Of a stretch of 64,000 nucleotides of DNA, positions 8,075 through 19,942 are shown piece after piece. The DNA lies in NCBI RefSeq assembly GCF_030410395.1, contig NZ_JAUHHF010000006.1, positions 1 through 64,000 of the forward strand, written 5' to 3'. Made by a program: the position numbers and the translations under genes. The notes beneath the pieces were generated by a model. That model was not told where the DNA came from. It worked only from the letters and a program-made list of their open reading frames with translations, and searched no databases. Position 1 is the stretch's first letter. Every line of letters begins with the position of its first letter. This DNA comes from Zwartia panacis. GTDB taxonomy: Bacteria; Pseudomonadota; Gammaproteobacteria; Burkholderiales; Burkholderiaceae_B.

Positions 8075-9801
8075 AACGTATGCCTTTCTTTAAGAATCCA
8101 GTGCTTCAGATCAGCTATCCGATGTGGCGCGGACGGTTGTTGCTGATTTTGTTTGGCATAGGATTTTTGGCTTTAGCCGGACGCGCGATTTACTTGCAGG
8201 GCATTACAACGGAATTTTTGCAGCAACAAGGCGAGAAGCGCTACGAGCACACACTCACCCTGCACGCAAGCCGTGGAAAAATCCTCGATCGCCATGGCGT
8301 CGTGTTGGCGGCCAGTATTCCGGCCAACGCTATTGCGTTTCAGCCACGGCAATACCGCGAGGCTTCTGCCGCAAAGTTGCAAAGCCTCGCTGATTTGCTT
8401 GAGATGCCAGTCGCTGAATTACGCAAAAGAATCGCTGACGAGAAAAGAAACTTCATCTATCTCAAGCGACAAGTTCCGCTCGATGTTGCTAAAAAGATCG
8501 AGAAACTCAATATCGCGGGGATCAGTCTGCATCCGGACAATCGTCGCTTTTATCCAGAGGGAGTGGTGACGGGAAACATCGTGGGCTTGAACAACCTCGA
8601 TGACAAAGGACAAGAAGGCGTCGAACTCGCTTTTAACGATCAGCTTGCTGGGCGCGCGGGAAGCCGACGCGTCATGAAAGACAGGATGGGTCGAAATATT
8701 GACGATGTCCGCGAAATCGATACTCCCGAAGATGGCCGTGACATTAAGTTATCAATCGATACCCGAATTCAGTATCAGGTCTATCGCGCGCTTCAGGACG
8801 TAATGGCCAGCACAAAAGCCAAAGGCGCCGCAGCGGTCGTGATCGATGTCAAAACAGGTGAAATACTCGCGCTTGGAAACATGCCGACCTATGATCCGAA
8901 CAAGCGTGAATCTTTCCGAAGCGGAAACATGCGGAATCAGGCGCTGACCGATACCTTCGAGCCTGGTTCGATCATGAAGCCATTCACGGTTGCGTTGGCT
9001 CTCGAGCTCAATCGTATTACGCCGACGACTCAGTTCAGAACAGGCAACGGAAAGTTCGCCTATCAGGGCTCGACAATCAGCGACGTCAAACCAAATGGTG
9101 TGCTCGACACGGGTGGTGTGTTGTTGAAATCGAGCAATATCGGCATGACCTTGATTTCCGAAAAACTCGAATCTCGTGAAATGTGGGCGCGCTTCAATGA
9201 TCTGGGACTTGGTCAAGTTCCCCAGACAGGTTTTCCCGGTGCTGCGGCGGGTCGACTCAGACCCTGGGAGAGATGGCGTTTGATTGAAAAAGCCACCATG
9301 TCTTATGGCTATGGCTTGTCGGTTTCATTGCTGCAGATGGCGCGCGCCTATACCGCTTTTGCGCGTGATGGCGATATGGTCGGTTTGTCTCTGGTCAAGC
9401 GTGAGACACCTCTCGCGACGACGCGGATTTACACGCCTGATGTGGCCAAGAAAGTGCGTTTGATGCTCGAGGCAGCAGCTGGACCTGATGGCTCCAAGGC
9501 CGCCGCCGTTCAGGGTTATCGTGTTGCGGGCAAAAGCGGTACCGCTCGAAAAATCGTCGATGGACGGTATAGCACGAGCAGATATCGCGGTTCGTTTGTG
9601 GGTTTTGCACCAGTTTCTGATCCTCGCATCGTAGTGGCCGTGACGATCGACGAGCCGAGCGCCGGTGTCTACTACGGTGGCTTGGTTGCTGCACCAGTGT
9701 TTTCCTCGATTGTGGGTAGTACGCTCAGAATTATGGGCGTACAGCCGGACGCGCCGTTTACTTCTGCGGTCGTCGCGACAGGTCAGGGAGGCGCACGATG
9801 A
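8071..9801 (+). CDS. ftsI: Peptidoglycan D,D-transpeptidase FtsI (PBP3)
   Basis: 576-residue class B penicillin-binding protein that cross-links septal peptidoglycan. One N-terminal transmembrane helix (residues about 23-43) is followed by the PBP dimerisation domain containing RGKILDRHGVVLA. The transpeptidase domain has the active-site motif SIMK at residues 300-303 (nucleophile Ser300), SSN at 354-356 and KSGT at 488-491. All three catalytic motifs are intact and the length is typical. Overlaps both neighbours by ATGA junctions. Confidence 0.97.
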   Translation: MKRMPFFKNPVLQISYPMWRGRLLLILFGIGFLALAGRAIYLQGITTEFLQQQGEKRYEHTLTLHASRGKILDRHGVVLAASIPANAIAFQPRQYREASAAKLQSLADLLEMPVAELRKRIADEKRNFIYLKRQVPLDVAKKIEKLNIAGISLHPDNRRFYPEGVVTGNIVGLNNLDDKGQEGVELAFNDQLAGRAGSRRVMKDRMGRNIDDVREIDTPEDGRDIKLSIDTRIQYQVYRALQDVMASTKAKGAAAVVIDVKTGEILALGNMPTYDPNKRESFRSGNMRNQALTDTFEPGSIMKPFTVALALELNRITPTTQFRTGNGKFAYQGSTISDVKPNGVLDTGGVLLKSSNIGMTLISEKLESREMWARFNDLGLGQVPQTGFPGAAAGRLRPWERWRLIEKATMSYGYGLSVSLLQMARAYTAFARDGDMVGLSLVKRETPLATTRIYTPDVAKKVRLMLEAAAGPDGSKAAAVQGYRVAGKSGTARKIVDGRYSTSRYRGSFVGFAPVSDPRIVVAVTIDEPSAGVYYGGLVAAPVFSSIVGSTLRIMGVQPDAPFTSAVVATGQGGAR

Positions 9802-12629
9802 CACGCTCCGTGCTAATCGATGATCGCACCTCTGACGAGAACCTGATTGCCCTGCTGCGACGGACGGTTGAATGTGGCGCGCACTTGCATGCCGACTCTC
9901 GCATGGTGTCGCGTGGCGATATATTTGTGGCATGTCCGGGCAGAAAAGGTGATGGCCGCGCTTTTATCGAAGCGGCGATTGAGCATGGCGCTGCGGCCGT
10001 TTTGATGCATGGCGATACAGTCGAGGGCTGGCAGCCCTCTGAATATGCGGTCCCGCTTTTTGTCGTGCAGCACTTGGTCAGACGTTTAGGTACGCTGGCG
10101 GACCTTTGGTATGAAAAGCCCTCGGCCAGTTTGACGGTTTTGGCTGTCACGGGCACAAACGGCAAGACAAGCTGCGTGGATTGGGTCTCGCAGGCTTTGA
10201 AGCATGATGGTCAACGCGTCGGTGTGATTGGAACGTTAGGCGTGACTTATCCGGATGGACGACTTGTTCCAGGTCAGTTGACGACACCTGATGTGATTTC
10301 GCTTCATCGAACATTGGCGTTGTTGCGCGAAGAAGGCGCAACGCATGTGGCGATGGAGGCTTCATCCATCGGTATCGACCAAGGGCGTCTCGAGGGTGTC
10401 CGGATCCACGTTGCAGGATTTACGAACCTGTCGCGCGATCATCTTGACTATCATCAGACCATGCAGGCCTATGAAAGCGCTAAAAGCAAGCTTTTCGCAT
10501 GGCCTGGCTTGCGTTTCGCTGTGCTGAATCTTGACGATCCTGTCGGTGTACGGCTTTCCCACAGCGTGAATTGTCAGGCACTGACTTACAGTATTTCCAA
10601 ACAGGCGGACTCGGCAACACTTACAGCGAGCGAATTGAGGACCGAGGCAGCGGGCATGTCTTTCTTGCTCAAGTCACAAGGCTTGCAGAAGCAGGTACAG
10701 AGTCACGCTTTAGGTACCCACAACGTTTCTAATTTGCTTTGTGTCGCCGGCCTTTTGCAAGCGTTAGGCTGGAGCTTGGAAAAAATCAGCCGAACAATTG
10801 AACAACTCGCCCCTGTGGATGGAAGACTCGAACGTGTCTTGCCTGTCATGCAAGACGCTCCTGTCCCCCTTGTGGTGGTGGATTACGCGCATACGCCAGA
10901 TGCACTTGAACGCGTACTCAGGACGCTGCGTCCAATCGCGCAGAGCAGACAGGGAAGACTCTTGTGCGTGTTTGGTTGCGGTGGAAATCGTGATGCCGGC
11001 AAGCGCCCCATCATGGGCACGATCGCTCAGCGCTTGGCCGACCAGGTGATTGTGACCAGTGATAATCCTCGTCAAGAGGATCCCGCTTCTATTGTGGCGG
11101 ATATCATCGCAGATATTCCCGGCCAATCACAACATGTACGGATCATTCAGGATCGGGCCGAGGCAATTCTTCAGGCTATTTTTGGCGCAGAGCCTTCGGA
11201 CGTCATCCTGATTGCTGGAAAAGGACATGAGACCTATCAGGAAGTGCGTGGTGTTCGTCATGCGTTTGATGATAGGCAGTGGGCTCAGGCCGCATTTGTT
11301 CTGATGCAAGGCAGGCCGGTACAGACTGATTCACGCAAATTGGACTCCGGCGCCGTATTTGTTGCCTTGCGCGGCGAAAATTTTGATGGACATGCGTATT
11401 TGAAGCAGGTCGCCGAGGCGGGCGCGTGCGCAGCCATTGTCGACGCGGTCGACGCATCAGTCGACTTGCCTCAAGTTGCGCTGGGAGATACACGTGCGGC
11501 CTTGTTGGCGCTCGGTCATGCTTGGAGAATGCAATTTTCCATTCCGATGATCGCGGTGACAGGCAGTAATGGGAAGACGACCACCAAGGAAATGATCGCG
11601 GCGATTCTAGCTGCCTGGCTGGGAAATGAAGGTCGTCTGGCCACTGTGGGTAATTTGAATAATGAACTGGGTGTGCCGTTGACACTGATGCGTTTACGCA
11701 AGAGTCATCAGGCCGCTGTCATTGAACTCGGGATGAATCACCCCGGAGAAATCGAAGTGCTTGCTGCTCTTGTTGAGCCGACGGTTGCGCTTGTGAATAA
11801 CGCGCAGCGCGAGCATCAGGAGTTCATGGAAAGCGTGGAGGCCGTCGCGCGAGAGAATGCTGCTGTGTTTGGTGCATTGCGTGCAAAGGGTGTGAAAGTT
11901 TTTCCTGCGGACGAGGAGTTTTCGCCCCTTTGGGAAAGTCTCTGCGCACAACACGCTTGCCTGCGGTTTGGCATGAGCGCTCAGGCCGATGTCTGGCCGA
12001 GTGACGTTGAGGCCGATGCGTTGGGTTCGTCTTTTACGCTGAACATTCCAGGCGGATCGTGCCGGATCAGTTTGCCAGTGCCCGGCTTGCATAATGTACG
12101 TAATGCGCTTGCTGCTGCGGGGTGCGCCCAGTCAGTCGGTGCGCCCTTGCAAGCGATTGTTGACGGGCTCAATGGATTCCAGGCTGTATCGGGCAGGATG
12201 CAAACACATCGGTTGTCCGGGCAACGGGTTTTAATCGACGACACTTACAACGCCAATCCGGATTCAGTACGTGCCGCCATTGATGTGTTGGCCAGCTTGC
12301 CTGCTCCGCGCGTACTCGTACTGGGCGATATGGGTGAAGTCGGTGATCACGGACCAGAAATGCATCGGGAAGTGGGTGCCTATGCGCGTGCGCGCGGCAT
12401 TGAACATCTGTTCACGTTGGGTGAGGCCACGCGGGAAACCGCGCAAGCTTATGGTGATGGCGCGATCATTGGCACCTCGGTTGAAGCACTCTGCGAACAA
12501 CTGTGCGCGCTATCTGCTGCAAGCGTCTTGGTGAAGGGTTCGCGATTTATGCGCATGGAGCGCATCGTGAAAGATTATCTAAAAGCAACAGGGGTCAACC
12601 CCGGGGAAGTGGTGAAGCATGCTGTATGA
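9798..12629 (+). CDS. murEF: Bifunctional MurE-MurF fusion ligase
   Basis: 943 residues joining two Mur ligases that are separate in most bacteria. Residues 1 to about 478 are MurE (UDP-MurNAc-Ala-Glu: diaminopimelate ligase). The ATP loop TGTNGKTS is at 118-125, and DNPRQEDP at 422-429 carries the DNPR motif that selects meso-diaminopimelate. Residues about 485-943 are MurF (adds D-Ala-D-Ala), starting [17 protein letters not shown], with ATP loop TGSNGKTTT near 587 and the [10 protein letters not shown] motif. The join is in frame with no stop. Fused murE-murF is known in Bordetella and relatives, which supports the taxonomic placement. Overlaps ftsI by 4 nt and mraY by 11 nt. Confidence 0.96.
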   Translation: MTRSVLIDDRTSDENLIALLRRTVECGAHLHADSRMVSRGDIFVACPGRKGDGRAFIEAAIEHGAAAVLMHGDTVEGWQPSEYAVPLFVVQHLVRRLGTLADLWYEKPSASLTVLAVTGTNGKTSCVDWVSQALKHDGQRVGVIGTLGVTYPDGRLVPGQLTTPDVISLHRTLALLREEGATHVAMEASSIGIDQGRLEGVRIHVAGFTNLSRDHLDYHQTMQAYESAKSKLFAWPGLRFAVLNLDDPVGVRLSHSVNCQALTYSISKQADSATLTASELRTEAAGMSFLLKSQGLQKQVQSHALGTHNVSNLLCVAGLLQALGWSLEKISRTIEQLAPVDGRLERVLPVMQDAPVPLVVVDYAHTPDALERVLRTLRPIAQSRQGRLLCVFGCGGNRDAGKRPIMGTIAQRLADQVIVTSDNPRQEDPASIVADIIADIPGQSQHVRIIQDRAEAILQAIFGAEPSDVILIAGKGHETYQEVRGVRHAFDDRQWAQAAFVLMQGRPVQTDSRKLDSGAVFVALRGENFDGHAYLKQVAEAGACAAIVDAVDASVDLPQVALGDTRAALLALGHAWRMQFSIPMIAVTGSNGKTTTKEMIAAILAAWLGNEGRLATVGNLNNELGVPLTLMRLRKSHQAAVIELGMNHPGEIEVLAALVEPTVALVNNAQREHQEFMESVEAVARENAAVFGALRAKGVKVFPADEEFSPLWESLCAQHACLRFGMSAQADVWPSDVEADALGSSFTLNIPGGSCRISLPVPGLHNVRNALAAAGCAQSVGAPLQAIVDGLNGFQAVSGRMQTHRLSGQRVLIDDTYNANPDSVRAAIDVLASLPAPRVLVLGDMGEVGDHGPEMHREVGAYARARGIEHLFTLGEATRETAQAYGDGAIIGTSVEALCEQLCALSAASVLVKGSRFMRMERIVKDYLKATGVNPGEVVKHAV

Positions 12630-13791
12630 ACTGTTTGGCTGGATCGCCGACAACCACGTACGCAGCTTTGCGGTGTTTGAGTACATCACTTTGCGCGCGG
12701 TGCTTGCGTGCGCCACATCTCTTTTGATTGGCTTGATTGCGGGTCCGTATGTCATTGGTCGTTTGACTTCACTCAAAATTGGTCAGGCTGTGCGTGCGTA
12801 CGGTCCGCAGACTCATTTGATCAAAACGGGGACACCCACGATGGGTGGTGCCTTGATCTTGATTTCAATTGGCGTGAGCACTTTATTGTGGGCAGATTGG
12901 ACAAATCGTTTTGTCTGGGTCGTGTTGCTCGTGACCTTCGGGTTTGGCTGGATTGGCTGGGTGGATGATTACAAGAAGGTTGTGCATCGTGATCCAGAGG
13001 GAATGCCTGCCCGTAAGAAATTCTTCTGGCAAGCGCTGATCGGTTTTGTGGCTGCGGTTTATCTGACTTTTGCGGTCTCCGCGCCCGCCACCGCCAATGT
13101 CTGGCCGCTGATGCGCGACTGGGTGATGAGTGGTTTCACGCTTGATTTGCCGACGCGTACTGATCTGATGGTTCCGTTCTTCAAGACAATCACCTATCCA
13201 CTGGGTGTGTTCGGCTTTGTGGCTTTGAGCTGGTTTGTCATTGTGGGAACGAGTAACGCAGTCAATCTGACCGATGGTCTGGATGGCTTGGCGATCATGC
13301 CCACGGTCATGGTGGGATCCGCGCTGGGCGTATTTGCCTATGTCGTGGGTCGTGTCGACTATTCAAAATACCTTTTGTTTCCCTACGTTCCGGGTGCAGG
13401 AGAGTTGATGGTGCTTTGTGCGGCACTGGCTGGAGCGGGTCTCGCTTTTCTCTGGTTCAACGCACATCCAGCCCAAGTCTTCATGGGGGATGTCGGGGCA
13501 CTTGCTTTGGGTGGCATGCTCGGCACGATTGCGATCATCGTGCGGCAAGAGATTGTTTTGTTCATCATGGGCGGAGTCTTTGTTGCTGAGACTCTGTCGG
13601 TCATGATCCAGGTGTTTTGGTTCAAGTACACCAAGCGCAAATATGGCGAAGGCAGACGTGTGTTGCGGATGGCTCCTTTACATCATCATTTTGAAGTGGG
13701 CGGCTGGAAAGAAACTCAGGTCGTCATTCGTTTTTGGATCATCAGCATGATGCTGGTGTTGATTGGTTTGTCTTCTTTGAAGATTCGATGA
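12619..13791 (+). CDS. mraY: Phospho-MurNAc-pentapeptide translocase
   Basis: 390-residue polytopic membrane enzyme that transfers phospho-MurNAc-pentapeptide to undecaprenyl phosphate to make lipid I. The hallmark loops are present: [14 protein letters not shown] (Asp-rich Mg site), [22 protein letters not shown] and the C-terminal PLHHHFE. About ten hydrophobic helices can be counted. Starts inside the murEF 3' end (11-nt overlap) and its stop overlaps the murD start. Confidence 0.97.
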   Translation: MLYELFGWIADNHVRSFAVFEYITLRAVLACATSLLIGLIAGPYVIGRLTSLKIGQAVRAYGPQTHLIKTGTPTMGGALILISIGVSTLLWADWTNRFVWVVLLVTFGFGWIGWVDDYKKVVHRDPEGMPARKKFFWQALIGFVAAVYLTFAVSAPATANVWPLMRDWVMSGFTLDLPTRTDLMVPFFKTITYPLGVFGFVALSWFVIVGTSNAVNLTDGLDGLAIMPTVMVGSALGVFAYVVGRVDYSKYLLFPYVPGAGELMVLCAALAGAGLAFLWFNAHPAQVFMGDVGALALGGMLGTIAIIVRQEIVLFIMGGVFVAETLSVMIQVFWFKYTKRKYGEGRRVLRMAPLHHHFEVGGWKETQVVIRFWIISMMLVLIGLSSLKIR

Positions 13792-15320
13792 GCGATATCG
13801 TTTCCGCCTCCAGTTTCCCGACACGCGTCCTGATTTTAGGACTCGGTGAGACTGGTATTGCCGCAGCGCGTTGGTGCGCGCGCAATGGTGCGCTGTTGCG
13901 TATCGCGGATACGCGTGCAACGCCTGCCGGACTTGAGGCACTGCAAGCCGAGCTGGACCCATCGCGCGTCGAGTGGCATCTTGGTTGCGACACCTTCGCT
14001 GAGACTTTGCTTGATGAAGTCGATCAGCTCGTGTTGAGTCCTGGTTTGGCGCCGGGAATGTCACCTGTACGTGAGCTGCTTGAGGCTGCGCAGTCTCGCA
14101 ATGTTGAGATTACAGGCGAGATCGAGTTGTTCGCCCGCGCGCTTCAGGATTTGAAGTCGTCGCAAGCGTATTCGCCAAAAGTGCTTGGTGTGACGGGTAC
14201 AAACGGCAAGACCACCGTGACGGCACTCACGCGTCGCATGCTCGAGGCGTCTGGACTGAGTGCTAAGGCTGCGGGCAATATTAGTCCTGCGGCGTTACAT
14301 GCGCTGATGGAAGCCTTGGACCATCGGGATTTGCCGGAAGTCTGGGTCCTTGAGCTCTCCAGTTTTCAGCTTGAAACGACACGTAGCCTCGATCTCGCGG
14401 CTGCGACAGTCTTGAATCTCACGCAAGATCATCTGGACTGGCATGTCACGATGCAGGCATACAGTGATGCCAAAGCCAGAATTTTTAGCATGGCACAGCA
14501 AATCGTCCTGAATCGTGACGATGCGAATGTGATGGCGCTTGTTTCGAATCAAGGCGCGATGAATGTGCGTAGTTTTGGACGCGATGCGCCTATGTTGACA
14601 GGCGATCTCGGCATTGAAACCAGTCACGATGTCATGTGGTTGTGTTCTTCCGAGGCGACCGAATTTGAAGACGATCTGCCAGCGCCGGTTCGACGCAAGA
14701 AAAATGCGCCTGCGCCTGAGCGCCAAGCGGGTCGGATGGTGCGCTTAATGCCCGTTGAGGCATTGGGCATCAAGGGGTTGCATAATGCGCTGAATTGCCA
14801 GGCGGCGCTATTACTGGCTCGCGCTTGTGGCGCCAAGTGGGCGCCTATGCTGCGCGCAGCGGGTGAGTATCAAGGCGAACCTCATCGCATGGAATTTGTG
14901 CGCAGCGTCCGCGGCGTCGATTTCTTTAACGACAGCAAAGGTACCAATGTCGGTGCGACGGCAGCCGGACTTGAAGGTCTGGGTCGACGAATCGTTTTGA
15001 TTGCCGGTGGCGTGGGCAAAGGTCAAAATTTCGAGCCACTGATTCCAGTTGTGAAAAGACACGTTTGCGCAGTCGTTCTGATCGGACAAGATGCAACGAT
15101 TCTGGCACAAGTGCTCGCACCTGCTGAAGTGCCAATCGTGTTCGCGGCAGACATGGGTGAAGCTGTCACACAAGCATTTGCCAAGGCACAGGAAGGCGAC
15201 GCTGTTGTCTTGTCTCCGGCCTGCGCAAGCTTTGACATGTTTCAAAATTATCCGCATCGTGGTCAAGTATTTGTCAGCGCAGTCACCGATCTCGCGCTGG
15301 ATCAAGGGGAGGTGGTATGA
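13788..15320 (+). CDS. murD: UDP-MurNAc-L-alanine:D-glutamate ligase
   Basis: 510 residues; adds D-glutamate to UDP-MurNAc-Ala. N-terminal Rossmann-like [19 protein letters not shown] loop [34 protein letters not shown] and the C-terminal domain PHRMEFV ... FFNDSKGTN ... [16 protein letters not shown] are all visible. It is longer than the usual ~440-450 residues because of an insertion around residues 280-320 rich in charged residues. The start at 13788 overlaps the mraY stop (ATGA); an upstream in-frame start inside mraY is unlikely. Overlaps ftsW by 4 nt. Confidence 0.96.
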   Translation: MSDIVSASSFPTRVLILGLGETGIAAARWCARNGALLRIADTRATPAGLEALQAELDPSRVEWHLGCDTFAETLLDEVDQLVLSPGLAPGMSPVRELLEAAQSRNVEITGEIELFARALQDLKSSQAYSPKVLGVTGTNGKTTVTALTRRMLEASGLSAKAAGNISPAALHALMEALDHRDLPEVWVLELSSFQLETTRSLDLAAATVLNLTQDHLDWHVTMQAYSDAKARIFSMAQQIVLNRDDANVMALVSNQGAMNVRSFGRDAPMLTGDLGIETSHDVMWLCSSEATEFEDDLPAPVRRKKNAPAPERQAGRMVRLMPVEALGIKGLHNALNCQAALLLARACGAKWAPMLRAAGEYQGEPHRMEFVRSVRGVDFFNDSKGTNVGATAAGLEGLGRRIVLIAGGVGKGQNFEPLIPVVKRHVCAVVLIGQDATILAQVLAPAEVPIVFAADMGEAVTQAFAKAQEGDAVVLSPACASFDMFQNYPHRGQVFVSAVTDLALDQGEVV

Positions 15321-16510
15321 GCCTCTTCGCTGAACTGACTGGAAGCGTCAATGCCGTATCGCCTGGCCGCACAACCATGCGCAACTACGATTTGCCCTTG
15401 GTGATTGCGACCAGTATCTTGGTCGGTTTGGGCATTTTGATGGTGTATTCGGCTGCGATCGCGCTGGCCGATGGTCCGCGTGCAGGTGGATATGGCCGCT
15501 ATTCCTACGTATTGCGCCAATCCGCCTTTGTGGCGATTGGCATGTTTATCTGCGCGATGGTGCTGACTGTGCCGATGAATGCCTGGCGCAAATTGACGAT
15601 TGGCATATTTTGTTTCGCAGGTATTTTGTTAGTACTGGTCATCATTCCAGGAATTGGAAGAAAGGTGAACAATGCGATGCGCTGGATACCCATTGGACCG
15701 GTCGCATTTCAGCCATCTGAGTTGATGAAGTTCGCAGTGATACTTTTTACCGCTGATTACGTGATTCGTAAAAAACTCTATCTGCACAGCTTGTTGAGAG
15801 GCTTTTTGCCGATCGCGGTGATTTTGGGGGTGGTGGCTTATCTTTTGCTCAAAGAGCCCGACCTGGGTGCGTTGATGGTGATCGTCGCGATCTCGATGGG
15901 CATTCTATTTTTGGGTGGAATTAATGCCCGGATCTTTTCCTCACTGGCCGGCATTTTGTTGTTAGGATTTTCTCTGATTATCTGGCTGTCTCCATGGCGC
16001 CGTGAGCGCGTGTTTGCATATCTTGACCCTTGGAATCCAGATTATGCGCAGTCCACCGCCTATCAGCTTTCGCATTCACTCATGGCTGTCGGGCGTGGTG
16101 AGTGGACGGGCGTCGGTCTGGGTGGAAGTGTTGAAAAACTGCATTACCTGCCCGAAGCCCACACAGACTTCATCGTTGCGGTGATCGGCGAAGAGCTTGG
16201 CTTTGTTGGCATCATGCTTGTCATTACCTTGTTCGCCGTGGTCGTTCAGCGCTGTTTTGAAATTGGTCGGCAAGCGATCGCGATGGAAAGGGTCTTTGGT
16301 GGTTTGGTCGCACAAGGCGTCGGTTTGTGGTTTGGCGTCCAGTCATTCATCAACATAGGCGTCGTGCTCGGCTTACTACCAACAAAAGGCTTGACCTTGC
16401 CCATGGTGAGCTACGGTGGTTCCGGCTTATTGATGAATATGATCGCGGTGGCTGTTGTGCTGCGCGTGGATTTTGAAAATAGAAACTTGATGCGGGGAGT
16501 CCGGACATGA
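15317..16510 (+). CDS. ftsW: Septal peptidoglycan polymerase FtsW (SEDS family)
   Basis: 397-residue SEDS glycosyltransferase with about ten transmembrane helices, working with FtsI to build septal peptidoglycan from lipid II. Recognisable segments include [25 protein letters not shown], the [19 protein letters not shown] loop and the C-terminal [10 protein letters not shown]. The N-terminal 25 residues are polar and precede the first helix. ATGA overlaps with both murD and murG. Confidence 0.96.
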   Translation: MSLFAELTGSVNAVSPGRTTMRNYDLPLVIATSILVGLGILMVYSAAIALADGPRAGGYGRYSYVLRQSAFVAIGMFICAMVLTVPMNAWRKLTIGIFCFAGILLVLVIIPGIGRKVNNAMRWIPIGPVAFQPSELMKFAVILFTADYVIRKKLYLHSLLRGFLPIAVILGVVAYLLLKEPDLGALMVIVAISMGILFLGGINARIFSSLAGILLLGFSLIIWLSPWRRERVFAYLDPWNPDYAQSTAYQLSHSLMAVGRGEWTGVGLGGSVEKLHYLPEAHTDFIVAVIGEELGFVGIMLVITLFAVVVQRCFEIGRQAIAMERVFGGLVAQGVGLWFGVQSFINIGVVLGLLPTKGLTLPMVSYGGSGLLMNMIAVAVVLRVDFENRNLMRGVRT

Positions 16511-17583
16511 CGACATCCCCGACGATTTTGATCATGGCTGGCGGTACGGGCGGACACATCATGCCGGGCCTCGCAGTCGCTGATGTCTTGCGAGACCGCG
16601 GTTGGACGGTACGTTGGCTTGGCCATCCGGAAAAAATGGAAGGTCAAATCGTGCCTGCTCGTGGTTATGAGTTGGCGCCACTGCGTTTTGCGGGACTCCG
16701 TGGTCGTGGTTTGCGTGCCAAAGCAGTCGCGCCATTCTTGCTGATGCGTGCCCTGTGGCAGGCTTGGGGCCACTTTTCCAAGATCCGTCCGAATGTTGTG
16801 CTGGGTATGGGCGGTTATGTTTCATTTCCCGGTGGTGTCGTGAGCGCCTTGCGCGCTCGGCCTCTGGTGCTGCATGAGCAGAACGCGATTGCTGGTATGG
16901 CAAATAAAGTGCTGGCCAGGATTTCAAAGCGTGTCCTGGCTGGTTTTCCCGGCGCTTTGGTGGGCGCGGAGGTTGTGGGTAATCCTGTGCGTCACGAGGT
17001 TGTCGCCCTGGAAGATCCTCTCCAACGCTACTCACAGCGGACCGGAGCATTACGTCTGCTAGTGGTAGGCGGAAGCCTTGGCGCCACAGCGTTGAACAAT
17101 ATGCTCCCTGAGGCGATTGCCCGTTTGCCTGAGTCGCGGCGTCCAGAGATCTTGCATCAGTCAGGCGCGCAGCATCTGGATGCGCTCAAGCTCGCTTACC
17201 AGCAAGCCGGTGTGCGCGCAGAGTGTGTGGCTTTTATCGACAATATGGCTGATGCGTTGGGCCAGGCGGATATCCTGATTTGCAGGGCGGGGGCCATGAC
17301 TGTGGCCGAAGTGGCCGCGGCCGGTGTCGCAGCCTTGTTTGTGCCGTATCCACACGCAGTGGATGATCATCAAACAGCGAATGCAAGGTTTTTAAGTGAC
17401 GATGGTTCGGCCTGGTTGATGCAGCAAGAGAGCATGACGGCAGCGGGCTTGTCTGAATGGCTCGGATTGCGCAATCGTCAGGAGCTTGCCGCAGTTGCTC
17501 AGCGCGCGCGTGTCCATGCACGTCCGCTCGCTGCACAGCGGATCGCGAATATTTGTGAAGAGTTAGTCGGAGTGGTGAAATGA
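16507..17583 (+). CDS. murG: UDP-GlcNAc:lipid I N-acetylglucosaminyltransferase
   Basis: 358-residue GT28 glycosyltransferase at the inner face of the membrane that makes lipid II. Shows the G-loops [17 protein letters not shown] near residue 10 and [13 protein letters not shown] near residue 187. The donor-binding [31 protein letters not shown] is present, stated here in parts: [10 protein letters not shown] and [10 protein letters not shown]. Length normal. Overlaps ftsW and murC by 4 nt each. Confidence 0.96.
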   Translation: MTTSPTILIMAGGTGGHIMPGLAVADVLRDRGWTVRWLGHPEKMEGQIVPARGYELAPLRFAGLRGRGLRAKAVAPFLLMRALWQAWGHFSKIRPNVVLGMGGYVSFPGGVVSALRARPLVLHEQNAIAGMANKVLARISKRVLAGFPGALVGAEVVGNPVRHEVVALEDPLQRYSQRTGALRLLVVGGSLGATALNNMLPEAIARLPESRRPEILHQSGAQHLDALKLAYQQAGVRAECVAFIDNMADALGQADILICRAGAMTVAEVAAAGVAALFVPYPHAVDDHQTANARFLSDDGSAWLMQQESMTAAGLSEWLGLRNRQELAAVAQRARVHARPLAAQRIANICEELVGVVK

Positions 17584-18977
17584 AGCATCGTATCGAGCAT
17601 ATCCACTTCGTGGGAATTGGTGGTTCCGGAATGAGCGGAATCGCTGAGGTATTGCTCAATCTTGGTTACCGAATCTCTGGCTCAGATTTATCCCAGTCTG
17701 CGGTCACGCAACGCTTGGCTTCTCTCGGTGCGACGATCTCTCTTGGTCATCAGGCCGCGAATGTCAAAGGTGCCGATGCGATTGTCACGTCGACTGCAGT
17801 CGCGAATAACAATCCTGAAGTGATTGCGGCGCGTGAAGCGAGGATTCCTGTTGTGCCGCGTGCGGTCATGCTGGCAGAGCTGATGCGTTTAAAACGTGGT
17901 ATCGCGGTGGCTGGAACGCATGGAAAAACCACGACCACCAGTTTGGTCGCGAGTGTCCTCGCGGCGGGTGGACTGGATCCAACATTCGTGATTGGCGGCA
18001 GACTGAACTCGGCGGGCGCAAACGCGGGGCTTGGACAGGGCGATTTTATTGTTGTCGAAGCCGATGAATCCGATGCTTCATTTTTGAATTTGTTGCCAGT
18101 GATGGCCATCATCACCAATATCGATGCAGACCATATGGATACTTATGGTCACGACGTCGCCAAGCTCAAGAGCGCTTTTGTCGAGTTTACACAGCGCTTG
18201 CCTTTTTATGGCAGTGCGATTGTGTGTTCCGATGATGCGAATGTTCGCGAGATTTTGCCGTTTGTGTCTAGGCCTGTCACGACCTATGGGATCAATAGCG
18301 ATGCTCAGGTTCGTGCGACTCACGTGCGCGCGACAGGCACGCGGATGTTGTTCGATGTCGAGAGGCAATCGCGCCACGGTGCGCTACCCAAGATATCCGT
18401 CGAGTTGAATTTGCCCGGCATGCATAACGTTCTGAATGCACTTGCAGCCATTTCGGTTGCGACAGAGCTGGGTGTGGACGATGCGTCGATTGTCAAGGCG
18501 CTGGCTCAGTTCGGTGGTGTGGGCAGACGATTTACCCAAGTGGGCGACTTCCCGGCCAAGGGTGGCGGAAAGTTCAGTGTGATCGACGATTACGGACATC
18601 ATCCAGTTGAGATGGCGGCAACATTGGCGGCCGCGCGCGGGGCTTGGCCCGACAGACGGATTGTCCTGGCGTTTCAGCCGCATCGCTATACGCGGACCAG
18701 AGATTGTTTTGAAGACTTTGTGAAGGTCTTGAGTTCTGCGGATGCGGTGTTGTTGACCGAAGTCTATGCCGCAGGTGAGCCCGCCCTGGTCGCGGCGGAC
18801 GGTCGAGCCTTGGCTCGCGGAGTCCGTGTCGCAGGCAAAGTCGAACCTGTTTTTGTCGAGGACGTTGCGGCCATGCCAGAGGCGATTTCAAATTTTGCGC
18901 AAGATGGCGACGTCGTGATTGTCATGGGTGCGGGGTCGATCAGTAAAGTCCCGGAGCAACTAGGGAGCATGCGATGA
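17580..18977 (+). CDS. murC: UDP-N-acetylmuramate:L-alanine ligase
   Basis: 465 residues; first of the Mur ligases, adding L-Ala to UDP-MurNAc. N-terminal [20 protein letters not shown] loop [14 protein letters not shown] near residue 113, [10 protein letters not shown], and the C-terminal [11 protein letters not shown]-like segment (here [13 protein letters not shown]) are intact, plus DDYGHHPVE. Length normal. ATGA overlaps on both sides. Confidence 0.97.
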   Translation: MKHRIEHIHFVGIGGSGMSGIAEVLLNLGYRISGSDLSQSAVTQRLASLGATISLGHQAANVKGADAIVTSTAVANNNPEVIAAREARIPVVPRAVMLAELMRLKRGIAVAGTHGKTTTTSLVASVLAAGGLDPTFVIGGRLNSAGANAGLGQGDFIVVEADESDASFLNLLPVMAIITNIDADHMDTYGHDVAKLKSAFVEFTQRLPFYGSAIVCSDDANVREILPFVSRPVTTYGINSDAQVRATHVRATGTRMLFDVERQSRHGALPKISVELNLPGMHNVLNALAAISVATELGVDDASIVKALAQFGGVGRRFTQVGDFPAKGGGKFSVIDDYGHHPVEMAATLAAARGAWPDRRIVLAFQPHRYTRTRDCFEDFVKVLSSADAVLLTEVYAAGEPALVAADGRALARGVRVAGKVEPVFVEDVAAMPEAISNFAQDGDVVIVMGAGSISKVPEQLGSMR

Positions 18978-19930
18978 GCAGCCACGGTTTCGGTAAAGTC
19001 GGTGTGTTGTATGGCGGCAAGTCAGCCGAGCGCGAAGTGTCTTTGATGTCAGGCACGGGTGTGCATGCTGCGCTATGCAGCTTGGGCGTCGACGCGCATC
19101 TGTTCGACACAGGCACGCGCAGCCTTTCCGATTTGGCGCAGCAAGGTTTCGAGCGAGTCTTTATCGCATTACACGGTCGTTACGGCGAAGACGGAACCCT
19201 TCAAGGCGCACTGGAGTTGTTGGGGATTCCCTATACGGGAAGTGGTCCGATGGCTTCAAGTCTGGCAATGGACAAAATCATGACAAAGCGCGTCTGGCTT
19301 GAGGCGGGTTTGCCTACGCCGGGCTATGCAGAGTTGACCCATGAGACACAGGTCGCGTCAGCTGCAGCAAGCTTGGGCTTGCCAATGATGATGAAACCCC
19401 CGCATGAAGGTTCGACCTTGGGTATTGTCAAAGTGAGCGAGGCCTCGGCGTTGCTTGATGGTTATAGACATGCGTCAAAATTTGATGAAGTCGTGCTTGC
19501 AGAGCAGTTCATTACAGGTCGAGAGTTGACGGTGGCACTGCTTGGTAGAGGCGCGACAGCCCGTGCGCTGCCGCTGATCGAGATTGTGGCGCCTGGCGGT
19601 AATTACGACTATCAGAACAAGTATTTTTCGGATGACACACAGTATCGTTGTCCGGCACCGATTTCATCAGCGTTGGCGACGCATATCGCCGAGCTGAGTG
19701 TACGAGCCTATCGCGCGCTGGGTTGCGAGGGTTGGGGACGCGCGGATGTGATTCTGGATACGCAAGATCGTCCCTGGCTCATCGAGATGAATACCTCGCC
19801 CGGAATGACGGGGCACTCGTTGGTGCCGATGGCTGCGAAAGCAGTGGGAATGGACTATCCGGAATTGTGTATGCACATATTGAAAGATGCGCGTTGCAAA
19901 GTCGGACGCGCCGGTCAGGCTCAAGGATAA
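18974..19930 (+). CDS. ddl: D-alanine:D-alanine ligase
   Basis: 318-residue ATP-grasp enzyme (DdlB type) that makes D-Ala-D-Ala for MurF. N-terminal [31 protein letters not shown], the ATP-grasp core and the catalytic C-terminal [15 protein letters not shown] are present. Its substrate role links directly to the MurF half of murEF upstream. Overlaps murC by 4 nt and is followed 12 nt later by ftsQ. Confidence 0.96.
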   Translation: MSSHGFGKVGVLYGGKSAEREVSLMSGTGVHAALCSLGVDAHLFDTGTRSLSDLAQQGFERVFIALHGRYGEDGTLQGALELLGIPYTGSGPMASSLAMDKIMTKRVWLEAGLPTPGYAELTHETQVASAAASLGLPMMMKPPHEGSTLGIVKVSEASALLDGYRHASKFDEVVLAEQFITGRELTVALLGRGATARALPLIEIVAPGGNYDYQNKYFSDDTQYRCPAPISSALATHIAELSVRAYRALGCEGWGRADVILDTQDRPWLIEMNTSPGMTGHSLVPMAAKAVGMDYPELCMHILKDARCKVGRAGQAQG

Positions 19931-19942
19931 GCGGAGTTATTT

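Noticed and set aside
13734-13787. Extended N-terminus for murD
   Set aside because: It lies within the conserved mraY C-terminus; the ATGA overlap start at 13788 follows the pattern of the other dcw genes.
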